From the NCBI RefSeq assembly GCF_002930645.1, contig NZ_PSNW01000006.1, positions 62,001 through 126,000 on the forward strand: DNA of 64,000 nucleotides. Direction: 5' to 3'. Position 1 is the first letter of the stretch. Every line of letters starts with the position of its first letter. Under the pieces are notes generated by a model that was given only the letters and a program-made list of their open reading frames with translations, searched no databases and had not been told where the DNA came from. The position numbers were made by a program, and so were the translations under genes. This DNA comes from Solimonas fluminis. Lineage in GTDB: Bacteria > Pseudomonadota > Gammaproteobacteria > Nevskiales > Nevskiaceae. Below are positions 41,120-51,809 of this stretch, in pieces.

Positions 41120-42346
41120 ATGAGCCAGTACCAAGCCGTCGTCTTCGGCGCCACCAGCTTCGTCGGCCAGATCCTGGCGCGCTACCTGTTCCAGCGCCAT
41201 GGTGCGAATGGCAGCTTCCGCTGGGCCCTGGCCGGGCGCTCCCGCGGCAAGCTGGAGCAGCTGCGCGACAGCCTGGGCGCCGATGCCGCGGCGCTGCCGC
41301 TGGTCATCGCCGACGCGGCCGACACTGCGGCCCTGCGCAAGCTCTGCGAGTCCGCCGACGTGGTGATCTCCACCGTCGGCCCCTACGCACTCTATGGCTC
41401 GCCGCTGGTGCAGGCCTGCGCCGAGACCGGCACCGACTACTGCGACCTGACCGGCGAGGTGCAGTGGATCTGGCGCATGATCGCGGCGCACGAGGACACC
41501 GCCCGGCGCAGCGGCGCGCGCATCGTCCACTGCTGCGGCTACGACTCGATTCCCTCCGACCTCGGCGTGCACTTCCTGCAGAAGGAGTCGCTGCGCGAGT
41601 TCGGGGAGCCCTGCACGCGGGTCAAGATGCGCGTGAAGACCCTGCGCGGCGGCTTCTCCGGCGGCACCGCAGCCAGCCTGATGAACGCGGTGGCGGAAAG
41701 CGCCCGCGATCCGGCGGTGCGTCGCATGATGGGCGATCCCTACGGCATCTGCCCGCCGGAATTCAGCCAGGGCCCGCGCCAGCCCAACGTGACCTTCGCC
41801 GAGTACGACGAGGACGCACGCAGCTGGCTGTCGCCCTTCGTGATGGCCGCCATCAACACGCGCGTGGTGCACCGCTCCAATGCGTTGACCGGCCGCTCCT
41901 ACGGCGCCGACTTCCGCTACGACGAGGCCGTGATGACCGGTCCGGGCCTCAAGGGCCGGCTGGTCGCTTCCGGCACCGCCCTGGGCCTGGGCGGCTTCAT
42001 TGCGGCGACCGCGGTCGGGCCCACCCGCCGGCTGCTGGAGAAATACGTGGTGCCCCAGCCGGGCGAGGGCCCCACGCCGGAGCAGCAGGAGAAGGGCCGT
42101 TTCGACCACCGCGTCTTCGGCGAAACCGCCTCGGGCCGCAAGCTGGTGGTGAAGGTCACCGGCGACCGCGATCCGGGCTACGGTTCCACCGGCAAGATGC
42201 TGGGCGAGGCCGGTGCCTGCCTGGCGCTGGACAAGCCGAAGGACCAGCTTGCGGGTGGTTTCTGGACGCCGGCCACGGCGCTGGGCGATGCGCTGGTGCA
42301 GCGGCTGGTGGCGCACGCCGGCCTGACGTTCGAGCGGGTGGGCTGA
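41120..42346 (+). CDS. Saccharopine dehydrogenase-like NAD(P)-binding protein
   Basis: This 408-residue protein begins with a Rossmann motif VVFGATSFVGQILARYL. It has ALAGRSRGKLEQLRDSLG, ISTVGPYALYG, and TGTDYCDLTGE typical of the saccharopine-dehydrogenase-like family. Relatives include trans-acting enoyl reductases of mycobacterial lipid synthesis. Lysine metabolism is unlikely in this context, and the substrate is probably a lipid or acyl group. AGGGGAG precedes the ATG. It stands alone between a thioesterase and the convergent PycTM-like gene. Confidence 0.85.
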   Translation: MSQYQAVVFGATSFVGQILARYLFQRHGANGSFRWALAGRSRGKLEQLRDSLGADAAALPLVIADAADTAALRKLCESADVVISTVGPYALYGSPLVQACAETGTDYCDLTGEVQWIWRMIAAHEDTARRSGARIVHCCGYDSIPSDLGVHFLQKESLREFGEPCTRVKMRVKTLRGGFSGGTAASLMNAVAESARDPAVRRMMGDPYGICPPEFSQGPRQPNVTFAEYDEDARSWLSPFVMAAINTRVVHRSNALTGRSYGADFRYDEAVMTGPGLKGRLVASGTALGLGGFIAATAVGPTRRLLEKYVVPQPGEGPTPEQQEKGRFDHRVFGETASGRKLVVKVTGDRDPGYGSTGKMLGEAGACLALDKPKDQLAGGFWTPATALGDALVQRLVAHAGLTFERVG

Positions 42347-42430
42347 CGCGTCCTGGGCGATGCCTGAACGGCATCGCCCGCCCTCTGGTCCGCCTCTCCC
42401 GACAGCGGCACTGGGGATTCTGCCTGCCTC

Positions 42431-42976
42431 CTAGGTCAAGGCCTGCACGATCCAGGCGCAGCCCGCCGCGAACAGGCCGATCAGGAACACCATGTAGCCG
42501 GCCTGCACATACCTGAACTTGTAGCGCTTCAGGTACTGGCCCATCTCGTAGATCTCGCGAAGCTGCATCTCGTAGGTCTTGGCCGGCGAGCTCATGACCT
42601 CTTCCATCTCGCGCAGGTACTGCTCGTAGCTCAGCGTGGTGAAATGGGCAAAGAACAGCAGGTTGCGGCTGGGCGTGGCCTTGGCGCCGCTGCCCAGCTT
42701 GGGCATGGCGGCGATGATCGCCAGGCAGACCGAGGCCAGGCTGAAGACGGTCAGGATCAGGGCCGGCAGGCTGTCGCCGCCATTGGCCTCGCGCGCCGCC
42801 AGGGTCAGCACCACCGAGGCGGCGATCATCAGCATGTTCGCCTTGGTATCGGCGGTGATGCTGAGCGTCATGTGATGGATGCGCGTCTGGCGCACCAGGA
42901 TGTCCAGGTGCGCCGCGCCCTGTTCGATGCGCAGCGGCTGCGGACTGGGCGGGGCGAGGTTCGCCGGTTCGTTCAT
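42431..42976 (-). CDS. PycTM-like (Pycsar effector domain, DUF5706) membrane protein
   Basis: This 181-residue protein carries the pattern of PycTM/DUF5706: ITADTKANMLMIAASVVLTL (helix 1, about 41-60), LILTVFSLASVCLAIIAAM (helix 2), RNLLFFAHFTTLSYEQYLREM and LKRYKFRYVQAGYMVFLIGLF (helix 3). In Pycsar anti-phage systems such proteins are membrane-disrupting effectors triggered by cyclic pyrimidines made by a neighbouring cyclase. No cyclase is present within this window, so it could be an orphan or have another role. It starts 18 bp after the alpha/beta-hydrolase stop... on the other side lies the saccharopine-type gene, convergent. Confidence 0.75.
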   Translation of the reverse strand: MNEPANLAPPSPQPLRIEQGAAHLDILVRQTRIHHMTLSITADTKANMLMIAASVVLTLAAREANGGDSLPALILTVFSLASVCLAIIAAMPKLGSGAKATPSRNLLFFAHFTTLSYEQYLREMEEVMSSPAKTYEMQLREIYEMGQYLKRYKFRYVQAGYMVFLIGLFAAGCAWIVQALT

Positions 42977-42994
42977 CGGCCGTGGTACTCCGGT

Positions 42995-43849
42995 CTATTG
43001 CTTCAGGTGCCGCGCCAGGAAATCCACCACGGCATCATTGAAGGCGTCGTTGCGGTCGCCGGCCACCATGTGTCCCGCGCCGGCGATGTCCGCGATCTCG
43101 GCCTGCGGGATCAGTTCGCGCAGGCGCTGCGCGCCTTCCAGGCTCACCACGTCGCTCTGGCTGCCGCGCACCAGCAGGGTGGGAACCTTCACGTTCCGCG
43201 CGGCGCCGCTCATGCGGGCCTCGTAGGCATCCAGGTAGGCGACATGCTCCTCCTGGCTCACCGCGATGATGCGCGGGTCCCAGTGCCAGTAGAGCCGGCC
43301 GTCATCGCCGCGGCGCAGGTTCTTCATCAGGCCCGACGGGTCCCTGGGCCGCGGCCGGCCGGGGTTGTAGGCGGCCACCGCGTCGGCGGCCTCCTCCAGG
43401 CTGGCAAAGCCGCCGGGATTGGCCGTCATGAAGCGGCGGATCGCCTCGACGCCCTTGCGCTCGATGGTCGGTGCCACGTCCACCAGCACCAGCGCGGTCG
43501 CCAAGGGGAATGCGCTCTCGCCGATCGTCGTCAGGGAGGTGATGCCGCCCATCGATGCGCCGACCAGGGCCGGCGGCGCCCGCAGCGTGGCGATCACCGC
43601 CTTCAGGTCCGCCACCATCGCGTCGGTGGAGTAGTCGCCGTCCTCGGCCCAGCCGCTGCCGCCGTGGCCACGGGCGTCGTAGGAAATGGCGTGATAACCC
43701 TCCGCCACCAGGCGCTTGAAGGCCTTGGACCAGGCATGGCGGGTCTGCCCGCCGCCGTGCAGCAGCACGACGGCAGGGCGGTCGGGAGAGCCGCCGATGT
43801 CGGCGGCCAGCGGCAGGCCGTTACGGCCGGCCAGGGTTGTCGTGGTCAT
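42995..43849 (-). CDS. Alpha/beta-hydrolase
   Basis: This 284-residue hydrolase shows LLHGGGQTRHAW (oxyanion region), YDARGHGGSGWAE, the elbow VGASMGGITSL (catalytic Ser) and GAGHMVAGDR (catalytic His). An Asp in VRGSQSDVVSLEG is the acid. Such enzymes are often epoxide- or ester-hydrolase-like, but the substrate is open. It lies 18 bp upstream of the PycTM-like gene on the same strand, so the pair may be co-transcribed. Confidence 0.85.
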   Translation of the reverse strand: MTTTTLAGRNGLPLAADIGGSPDRPAVVLLHGGGQTRHAWSKAFKRLVAEGYHAISYDARGHGGSGWAEDGDYSTDAMVADLKAVIATLRAPPALVGASMGGITSLTTIGESAFPLATALVLVDVAPTIERKGVEAIRRFMTANPGGFASLEEAADAVAAYNPGRPRPRDPSGLMKNLRRGDDGRLYWHWDPRIIAVSQEEHVAYLDAYEARMSGAARNVKVPTLLVRGSQSDVVSLEGAQRLRELIPQAEIADIAGAGHMVAGDRNDAFNDAVVDFLARHLKQ

Positions 43850-43913
43850 GCCCGCAGTTTACCGCCGCTGCTGCGGGGAATGCGGGTTTCCCCTGGCCGG
43901 TCTCCTGCAGGCC

Positions 43914-44984
43914 CTAGGGCACCAGCGGCTGGGCCAGCGGCGACTCCGTGTCGTCCACGAAGACCTTCAGCACCTGGAACTGTCCCGGCAGCAGGATGCC
44001 GGTAGCGAAGGCGTGGTTGGTGACCAGCAGGTTGCCCTGGCCGTCGAAGGCGACGTTGGCGGGCGAGTCGTAGGGCCTGAAGGGGCTCAGCAGCGGGTTC
44101 TTCAGGCGTGCCGACTCCGTGCCGTCCGGCTCCAGTACCGAGATGCCCGAGGAGCCCGGCAGGGCCAGCGTCACGTAGAGCTTGCCGGACTTGCCGAAGG
44201 CGAAGCCGTCCGGCCCGCCGGCGAGGTAGCGGTGGAATACCTGCAGGTCCTCCTTCTGCGGCTGCGCCACCAGCGGCAGCGTGTAGATCGAGCCGCGACC
44301 CAGCAGGTCCACTGTCACGCCGATGAACACCTTCGTGCGATCGGGCGACAGGCGCAGGCCGTTGACGCCGATGTAGGGCGAGGCGAAGCGGCTGTCCTGG
44401 AACCAGACTTCCGGCGCGCCGCCGCCCGGCGGGATGCGCCAGATCGTCGCCTGCATGGAGTCGGAGACATAGGCGTTGCCTTCGTCGTCGAAGACGATGT
44501 CGTTGGGCAGGCTGGGCAGGTTCAGCGGCGTGGGCGAGCAGGGCTTCTTGCCCAAGCCCAGCGCGCAGGTCGGCAGGTTGGGAAAGGGCTCCGAATAGCC
44601 GGTCTGCACCTCGGTCTGCAGGTCCAGGCGCCAGGTGCCGATCTGGTTGTTCAGCACGTAGAGCCGGCCGGCACCGTCGAAGGCCAGGCAGGAGTTGGCG
44701 TGCTCCGAGCCGAAGACCTTCTCGCCCTGCGTCAGGAAGGTCCGCGTCAGTTCGCCGCTGCCGAGGTCGAACTCGAAGACCCTCGAGGGCTTGTTGTTGA
44801 GCGAGGTGCCGAAGGTGGCGGGGCCGCCGACGTAGAAGCGGTTGCCCTTCACCACGATGCCCTCGGGGAAGCCGTTGGGCACCGGCACCTGCGACAGCAC
44901 CGAGACGTCGCCGAATTCCGCCGCGCCGGCACCGCCGGCGACGAGGCACAGGCCCGCGAGGGCCGCCTTGAACATCCTGTTCAT
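43914..44984 (-). CDS. Secreted SMP-30/gluconolactonase-like beta-propeller
   Basis: This 356-residue protein has a signal peptide (ALAGLCLVAGGAGA, cleaved near residue 21) and a six-bladed propeller of the SMP-30/gluconolactonase/LRE type: GFPEGIVVKGNRFYVGG, LAFDGAGRLYVLNN, LPNDIVFDDEGNAYVSD, GVNGLRLSPDRTKVFIG and ANVAFDGQGNLLVTN. It may hydrolyse a lactone in the periplasm or only bind ligands. GGGAGCGGAATC precedes the ATG at 44984. A related lipoprotein is encoded at 5.7 kb. Confidence 0.85.
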   Translation of the reverse strand: MNRMFKAALAGLCLVAGGAGAAEFGDVSVLSQVPVPNGFPEGIVVKGNRFYVGGPATFGTSLNNKPSRVFEFDLGSGELTRTFLTQGEKVFGSEHANSCLAFDGAGRLYVLNNQIGTWRLDLQTEVQTGYSEPFPNLPTCALGLGKKPCSPTPLNLPSLPNDIVFDDEGNAYVSDSMQATIWRIPPGGGAPEVWFQDSRFASPYIGVNGLRLSPDRTKVFIGVTVDLLGRGSIYTLPLVAQPQKEDLQVFHRYLAGGPDGFAFGKSGKLYVTLALPGSSGISVLEPDGTESARLKNPLLSPFRPYDSPANVAFDGQGNLLVTNHAFATGILLPGQFQVLKVFVDDTESPLAQPLVP

Positions 44985-45089
44985 GATTCCGCTCCCTGGT
45001 TTGCGCGGACTGCGCGCCAGGGACTATACGCCCCTGCCGACAGGGCAGAAGCGGCATTCAGTCACGAATGGGAAAGTTCCTACAGCCGC

Positions 45090-46985
45090 TTACGCGGCGG
45101 GGTAGCCCAGGCCCTTCAGGGCGCCCGCCACCTCGTCGAGGATCTTCGGGTCGTCGATGGTGGCCGGCACGGTGTAGGGCTTGCCGTCGGCGAGGGAGCG
45201 CATCGTGGCGCGCAGCACCTTGCCGGACCGGGTCTTGGGCAGGCGCGCGACAATGGCCGCCTGCTTGAAGCAGGCCACGGCGCCGATCTGCGAGCGCACG
45301 CGTTCCACCAGTTCGCGCAGGATCTCGTCCTGCGGCCGCCCGACGCCGGCCTTCAGCACCACCAGGCCCACGGGCAGCTGGCCCTTGAGCGTATCGGCGG
45401 CGCCGATCACGGCGCATTCGGCCACGTCCGGGTGCCCGGCCAGCACTTCCTCCATGGCCCCGGTGGACAGGCGGTGGCCGGCCACGTTGATGATGTCGTC
45501 GATGCGGGACATGATCCAGCCGTAGCCGTCGCCATCGACATAGCCGGCATCGCCGGTGAGATACCAGCCGGGGTAGCGCGCCAGGTAATTGTCGCGGTAG
45601 CCCTGTTCGTTGTTCCACATGGTGGACAGCGTGCCCGGCGGCAGCGGCAGCTTCAACACCAGGTTGCCGATCTCGTCGGCACCCAGGCGCTTGCCGTCGG
45701 CGTCCAGCGCGCAGAGCTCGAAGCCCGGCACCGGCACCGTGGAGGAGCCCGGCTTCACCGGCATCGGCTCGATGCCCTGGCAGTTGGCGATGGCCGGCCA
45801 GCCCAGTTCGGTCTGCCACCAGTGGTCCACCACCGGCACCTGCAGCATCTGCTGCGCCCACTGGATGGTGTCCGGATCGGAGCGCTCGCCGGCCAGGAAC
45901 AGGGTGCGCAGGCAGGAGAGGTCGTACTTCTTCAGCAGTTCGCCGCGCGGGTCTTCCTTCTTGATCGCGCGGAAGGCGGTGGGCGCGGTGAAGAAGGTGC
46001 TGACGCGGTGCTGCGAGATCACCCGCCAGAAGGCGCCGGCATCCGGCGTGCCCACCGGCTTGCCCTCGTAGAGGATCGTCGTGCAGCCCTGCAGCAGCGG
46101 CGCGTAGACGATGTAGGAGTGGCCCACCACCCAGCCCACGTCGGACGCGGCCCAGAACACCTCGCCGGGCTTCACGTCGTAGACTGCCTCCATGGAGTAG
46201 CGCATCGCCACCGCGTGGCCGCCGTGGTCGCGCACCACGCCCTTGGGCTTGCCGGTGGTGCCCGAGGTATAGAGCACGTAGAGCGGATCGGTGGCCGCCA
46301 CCGGTACGCAGTCCGCCGGCGCGGCGGCGGTGGCCGCCTCCTGCCAGTCGACGTCGCGCGGTGCCTGCAGACTGGCCACGGCCTGCGGGCGCTGCAGGAC
46401 GATGCAGTGCGGGACCTTGTGGGAGGACAGTTCCAGTGCCTGGTCCAGCAGTGGCTTGTACTCGATGATGCGCCCGGCCTCCACGCCGCAGCTGGCGGAC
46501 ACCACCAGCACCGGCTGGGCGTCGTCGATGCGCTTGGCCAGTTCCGGCGCGGCAAAGCCGCCGAACACCACGGAATGGATCGCACCGATGCGCGCGCAGG
46601 CCAGCATGGCCACGGCCGCCTCCGGCACCATCGGCATGTAGATCACGACGCGGTCACCCTGCCTGACGCCCTGGGCGCGCAGCGCGCCGGCGAAGCGTGC
46701 CACCGTGTCTCGCAGTTCGCGGTAGCTGTAGTGGCGCACCGTGCCGGTCACCGGGCTGTCGTAGATCAGCGCGGCCTGGTCGGCGCGGCCGTTCTCCACA
46801 TGGCGGTCCAGCGCGTTGTAGCAGGTGTTGAATCGGCCGCCGGCGAACCAGCGGTAGAGCGGGGCGTTGCTGTCGTCCAGCACCTTGCCCCAGCGCTGGT
46901 GCCAATGCAGCTTCTCGGCCTGCTCGGCCCAGAAGGCCTCGGGCTCGGCCAGGGAACGGCGGTATTCGGTCTGGTAGCGGCTCAT
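45090..46985 (-). CDS. prpE: Propionyl-CoA synthetase
   Basis: This 631-residue ANL-superfamily enzyme matches PrpE: the N-terminal RFNTCYNALDRHVENGR block, the P-loop YTSGTTGKPKGVVRDHGGH, WWQTELGWPA (A5), YLTGDAGYVDGDGYGWIMSR (A7) and the C-terminal lysine in PKTRSGKVLRATMR. It activates propionate with ATP and CoA; short-chain acids in general are possible. AGGAGAAAGCG precedes the ATG. It ends a run that starts upstream with carboxylase genes, separated from it by a palindromic repeat region. Confidence 0.9.
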   Translation of the reverse strand: MSRYQTEYRRSLAEPEAFWAEQAEKLHWHQRWGKVLDDSNAPLYRWFAGGRFNTCYNALDRHVENGRADQAALIYDSPVTGTVRHYSYRELRDTVARFAGALRAQGVRQGDRVVIYMPMVPEAAVAMLACARIGAIHSVVFGGFAAPELAKRIDDAQPVLVVSASCGVEAGRIIEYKPLLDQALELSSHKVPHCIVLQRPQAVASLQAPRDVDWQEAATAAAPADCVPVAATDPLYVLYTSGTTGKPKGVVRDHGGHAVAMRYSMEAVYDVKPGEVFWAASDVGWVVGHSYIVYAPLLQGCTTILYEGKPVGTPDAGAFWRVISQHRVSTFFTAPTAFRAIKKEDPRGELLKKYDLSCLRTLFLAGERSDPDTIQWAQQMLQVPVVDHWWQTELGWPAIANCQGIEPMPVKPGSSTVPVPGFELCALDADGKRLGADEIGNLVLKLPLPPGTLSTMWNNEQGYRDNYLARYPGWYLTGDAGYVDGDGYGWIMSRIDDIINVAGHRLSTGAMEEVLAGHPDVAECAVIGAADTLKGQLPVGLVVLKAGVGRPQDEILRELVERVRSQIGAVACFKQAAIVARLPKTRSGKVLRATMRSLADGKPYTVPATIDDPKILDEVAGALKGLGYPAA

Positions 46986-47009
46986 CGCTTTCTCCTGGTG
47001 GGCGACGAC

Positions 47010-47121
47010 GGTCCGCTCATGGCGAGTAGCCTCGTGAGCGCAGCGAGCGTGCGTATCGCGCCACGTTCGCCACGGTCCCTCGATACGCGACGCTGCGCGG
47101 CGCTACTCGGGGTGAGCGGTC
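47010..47121. repeat. Imperfect inverted pair of dispersed repeat units
   Basis: A left unit (GGTCCGCTCATGGCGAGTAG and on to about 47062) is mirrored at 47074-47121 by a right unit whose complement reads GGACCGCTCACCCCGAGTAG then GCGTATCGAGGGACC. The family (GAGTAGC ... GTATCGA) is typical of mobile non-coding palindromes. It lies in the 145-bp gap upstream of prpE. Confidence 0.7.
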
Positions 47122-47130
47122 CGTTGAGGG

Positions 47131-48141
47131 TTAGGCAGTTGCCAAACGGCTCTTGATGTATTCCAGCATCTCCTTGCGCACCAGCTTCACCTCGGGGAAG
47201 AGCGCCGAGAACAGCGGGAAGGCATGCGGCAGCAGCGGCCAGATCTCGCACTTCACGTCGACGCCGGCGGCCTTGGCGCGGCGCGCCAGCAGCACCGTGT
47301 CGTCGGTCAGCACTTCGTTGTTGGTGGCCAGCATCAGCATCGGCGGGAAGCCGGTGCAGTCTGCATAGAGCGGCGAGAGTTCCGGGTCCGATGCATCCCA
47401 GTCGCCGGCGAACATCTCGTCCACGCGCTGCAGCGCCGCGATCGGCAGGATCGGGTCGGCATGGCGCTTCCAGGTGCGCGAGGGAGGGCCATGGATGCGG
47501 CCCATCTCCGTCGCCGGAGAAACCGGGATCACGCAGGCCGGCATCGGCCAGCCGTTCCTGCGGATGCGCTGGAGCAGGCCGATGGTCAGGTGTCCGCCCG
47601 CCGAGTCGCCGCCCAGGACGATGCGCGAAGGCGCATGCCCCAGGTCCAGCAGCGCGCGGTAGGCGCGCTCGCAATCGTCGAGCTGTGCCGGGAACTTGTT
47701 GCGCGGGGCCAGGCGGTAGTCCGGCAGGAAGCCCGAGCCTCCCATCTTCGAGGCGAACCAGGCCACCATCTCCAGGTGCGCCGAGGGCGCCGCCGGCAGG
47801 ATGAAGGCGCCGCCGTGCAGCCACAGCAGCACCGGCTTGTCGGTGTCGGCCAGGTTGCCATAGACATGGCCCGGCACCCGGCCGACGATGGTGTACTCCT
47901 CCGTCAGCCCATGCGTGTTGGGACAGCGCATGTGCGTGGTCAGCAGCTGCATCTTCGCGACCTTCTCGTCCGAGCCGCGGATCATGCGCGCCAGCCATGG
48001 GCGCAGGGTGTGCCGGAGCAGCCACACGATGATGCGGCTGCGCAGGCTGATGGCCATGGGCCGGTAGACCACGCAGCTTTCGACGGAAGCCGGCAGCAGG
48101 GGCTGGCGGGAGGCGGGGACGGCGGCGTTCGGGGCGTTCAT
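47131..48141 (-). CDS. Hormone-sensitive-lipase-type alpha/beta-hydrolase
   Basis: This 336-residue enzyme has the HSL-family oxyanion motif LWLHGGAFILP and the elbow GGDSAGGHL (catalytic Ser). A late Asp and His (in LPHAFPLFSALFPE) may complete the triad. Members hydrolyse small acyl esters or short lipids. It lies 34 bp after the carboxyltransferase gene, suggesting ester substrates feed the adjacent acyl-CoA pathway, which is inference. No signal peptide is visible. Confidence 0.85.
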   Translation of the reverse strand: MNAPNAAVPASRQPLLPASVESCVVYRPMAISLRSRIIVWLLRHTLRPWLARMIRGSDEKVAKMQLLTTHMRCPNTHGLTEEYTIVGRVPGHVYGNLADTDKPVLLWLHGGAFILPAAPSAHLEMVAWFASKMGGSGFLPDYRLAPRNKFPAQLDDCERAYRALLDLGHAPSRIVLGGDSAGGHLTIGLLQRIRRNGWPMPACVIPVSPATEMGRIHGPPSRTWKRHADPILPIAALQRVDEMFAGDWDASDPELSPLYADCTGFPPMLMLATNNEVLTDDTVLLARRAKAAGVDVKCEIWPLLPHAFPLFSALFPEVKLVRKEMLEYIKSRLATA

Positions 48142-48175
48142 GGCCTGCGGCTAGGGGCGTTCTAGGGCCTACAGC

Positions 48176-49783
48176 TTACATCCGGAACACGCCGTAGCGG
48201 GGATCGCCGATCGGGGTGTTCAGCGCGGCCGACAGCGAGATGCCCAGGGCGTTGCGCGTGTCCACCGGATCGAGGATGCCGTCATCCCAGATCTCCGAGG
48301 TGGACCAGTAGGCGCTCTGCTTGCGCTTGAACTCCCCCAGCACCGGGTCGCGGATCGCGTCGATTTCCTCCTGGGACAACTTCTTGCCGGTACGGGCAAG
48401 CTGGCGGATCTTCACGTCGGCCAGGGTGTTGGCGGCCTGCTCGGCGCCCATCACCGAGATCTGCGACTGGGGCCAGCTGAACGTGAAACGGCTGTCGAAG
48501 GCGCGGCCGCTCATGCCGTAGTTGCCGGCGCCGAAGGAGCCATGGCACATCACGGTGAACTTGGGAACCTCGCTGTTGGATACCGCCATGATCATCTTGG
48601 CGCCGTCCTTGGTGATGCCGCGGCGTTCGTACTCCTTGCCCACCATGAAGCCGGTGATGTTCTGCAGGAAGACGATCGGCGTGCGGCCCTGGTTGCACAG
48701 TTCGATGAAGTGCGCGCCCTTGAGCGAGCTGTCGTTGAACAGCACGCCGTTGTTGGCGAGGATGCCGACCTTGTAGCCCCAGATGTGGGCATAGCCGCAG
48801 ATCAGGGTCTTGCCGTAGTTGGGCTGGTACTCGTGGAAGCGCGAGCCATCGACGATGCGCGCGATGATCTCGTGCATGTCGAAGCCCTGCTTGATGTCCT
48901 GCGGCAGCACGCCGTAGAGCTCGCTCGGGTCGTAGTGCGGCTCCTCGGGAGGCTGCCATTCGGTATGGGCCTTCTGCGGCCGCTTGAACTGCGCCACGAT
49001 GTCACGCGCGATGGCGATGGCTTCCTCTTCCGAGGAGGCCGGGTAGTCGGCGGTGCCGGAGACGCTGGTGTGCATGTCGCAGCCGCCGAGGTCGTCGACG
49101 CTGACTTCTTCACCGGTGGCGGCCTTCACCAGCGGCGGGCCGGCGAGGAAGATCGCGCCGGTGCCGCGCACGATCACGTTGTAGTCCGACAGGCCCGGCA
49201 CGTAGGCCCCACCCGCGGTGCAATGGCCCAGCACCACCGAGACCTGCTGGATGCCCATCTTGGAGAGCATGCACTGGTTGCGGAAGATGCGGCCCGCCAT
49301 GTACTTGTCGGCGAACAGGTCGGCCTGCAGCGGCAGGAAGCCGCCGGCGGAGTCGCAGAGATGCACCACCGGCAGGCGGTTCTCGATCGCGATGTCCAGC
49401 GCGCGGACGGTCTTCTTCACCGTCAGGGGGTACCAGGCGCCGCCCTTGACCGAGGCGTCGCCGGCGTTGATCACCACCTCGCGGCCGGAGACGATGCCGA
49501 TGCCGGTGACGCAGGCCGCGCCCGGCACCTCGCCGTCATAGGCCTCGTTGGCCGCCAGAGAGGAGAACTCCAGGAACGGCGTGCCCGGGTCTAGAAGCAG
49601 CTTGATGCGCTCGCGCACCAGCAGCTTGTTCTGCTGGCGCAGGCGGTCGATGTCGCGCTGCGGGCGATCATGGCGCACCGCGCGCTGCTTTTCCTTGAAT
49701 TCCTCGGCCAGCTTGCGGTTGTGCGCGGCATTGGCCTGGAAAGCGGCGGAGGCCGTGTTCAGTTTGGACTCGATACGCTTCAC
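48176..49783 (-). CDS. Acyl-CoA carboxylase carboxyltransferase (beta) subunit, MccB/AtuC-like
   Basis: This 535-residue protein is a carboxyltransferase. It has LFLEFSSLAANEAYDGEVPGAACVTGIG, a GDASVKGGAWYPLTVKK N-lobe region, and a C-lobe with LICGYAHIWGYKVGILANNGV and SFGAGNYGMSGRAFDSRF. The type resembles 3-methylcrotonyl-CoA and geranyl-CoA carboxylases, which carboxylate a methyl-branched enoyl-CoA. It starts at GTG 49783, overlapping the biotin-carrier stop by 4 bp. Confidence 0.9.
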   Translation of the reverse strand: MKRIESKLNTASAAFQANAAHNRKLAEEFKEKQRAVRHDRPQRDIDRLRQQNKLLVRERIKLLLDPGTPFLEFSSLAANEAYDGEVPGAACVTGIGIVSGREVVINAGDASVKGGAWYPLTVKKTVRALDIAIENRLPVVHLCDSAGGFLPLQADLFADKYMAGRIFRNQCMLSKMGIQQVSVVLGHCTAGGAYVPGLSDYNVIVRGTGAIFLAGPPLVKAATGEEVSVDDLGGCDMHTSVSGTADYPASSEEEAIAIARDIVAQFKRPQKAHTEWQPPEEPHYDPSELYGVLPQDIKQGFDMHEIIARIVDGSRFHEYQPNYGKTLICGYAHIWGYKVGILANNGVLFNDSSLKGAHFIELCNQGRTPIVFLQNITGFMVGKEYERRGITKDGAKMIMAVSNSEVPKFTVMCHGSFGAGNYGMSGRAFDSRFTFSWPQSQISVMGAEQAANTLADVKIRQLARTGKKLSQEEIDAIRDPVLGEFKRKQSAYWSTSEIWDDGILDPVDTRNALGISLSAALNTPIGDPRYGVFRM

Positions 49784-50286
49784 GACTTCTTCTCCATCGG
49801 TTCCAGGCTCAGCAGCAGGGCGTCGCGGTCAAAGGTCTGGCCCTTTTCGTAGGTGACGGCCGCCACCGTGCCGTCGCGCGGCGCGGCGATGGTGGTTTCC
49901 ATCTTCATGCTCTCCATCACCAGCAGGGTCTGCCCCTTGGCCACGGCGTCGCCGGCCTTGACCGAGACGCTGACGATGCTGCCCGGCATCGGCGCGCGGA
50001 TGTGGTCCTCGGCGCTGCCGCCGGCCTGCGCGGCCAGGCGGTCCAGCGGATGCTGATAGCGCAGCTGGTAGGCCTCGCCGTCCAGGTGCACGAAAACGTC
50101 GTCGCCGCGGGTGGCGATGACGACCTCGATGTGGCGCTCGCCCAGCGTCAGCCAGGCGCGGCCGTCGGCGCCGGTCTTCAGGTCCACGTCCACCACCTGC
50201 TCGCCCAGGTGCAGGCGGTAGGCGCTGGCGGAGCGCGAGAGTTCCAGGTTGTGCTCGGCATCGCCGAGCTTGAATGCGTGATGCAT
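49780..50286 (-). CDS. Biotin carboxyl carrier subunit of acyl-CoA carboxylase (separate gene)
   Basis: This 168-residue protein has an N-terminal region of about 80 residues resembling the BT (linker) domain of MCC-type alpha subunits. A biotinyl domain follows, with the target Lys128 in VMESMKMETTIAAP. In typical MCC/GCC alpha subunits these parts are fused to biotin carboxylase; here they form their own gene. It has a strong ribosome site (AAGGAGCGC) located at the biotin carboxylase stop codon, 13 bp upstream. It overlaps the carboxyltransferase start by 4 bp. Confidence 0.88.
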   Translation of the reverse strand: MHHAFKLGDAEHNLELSRSASAYRLHLGEQVVDVDLKTGADGRAWLTLGERHIEVVIATRGDDVFVHLDGEAYQLRYQHPLDRLAAQAGGSAEDHIRAPMPGSIVSVSVKAGDAVAKGQTLLVMESMKMETTIAAPRDGTVAAVTYEKGQTFDRDALLLSLEPMEKKS

Positions 50287-50299
50287 GTCGATGCGCTCC

Positions 50300-51805
<1,506 letters not shown>

Positions 51806-51809
51806 GGGT

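Noticed and set aside
43716-47156. Open plus-strand frame of more than 1100 codons opposite prpE and the SMP-30-like gene
   Set aside because: Same antisense effect; the minus-strand products match known families along their lengths.
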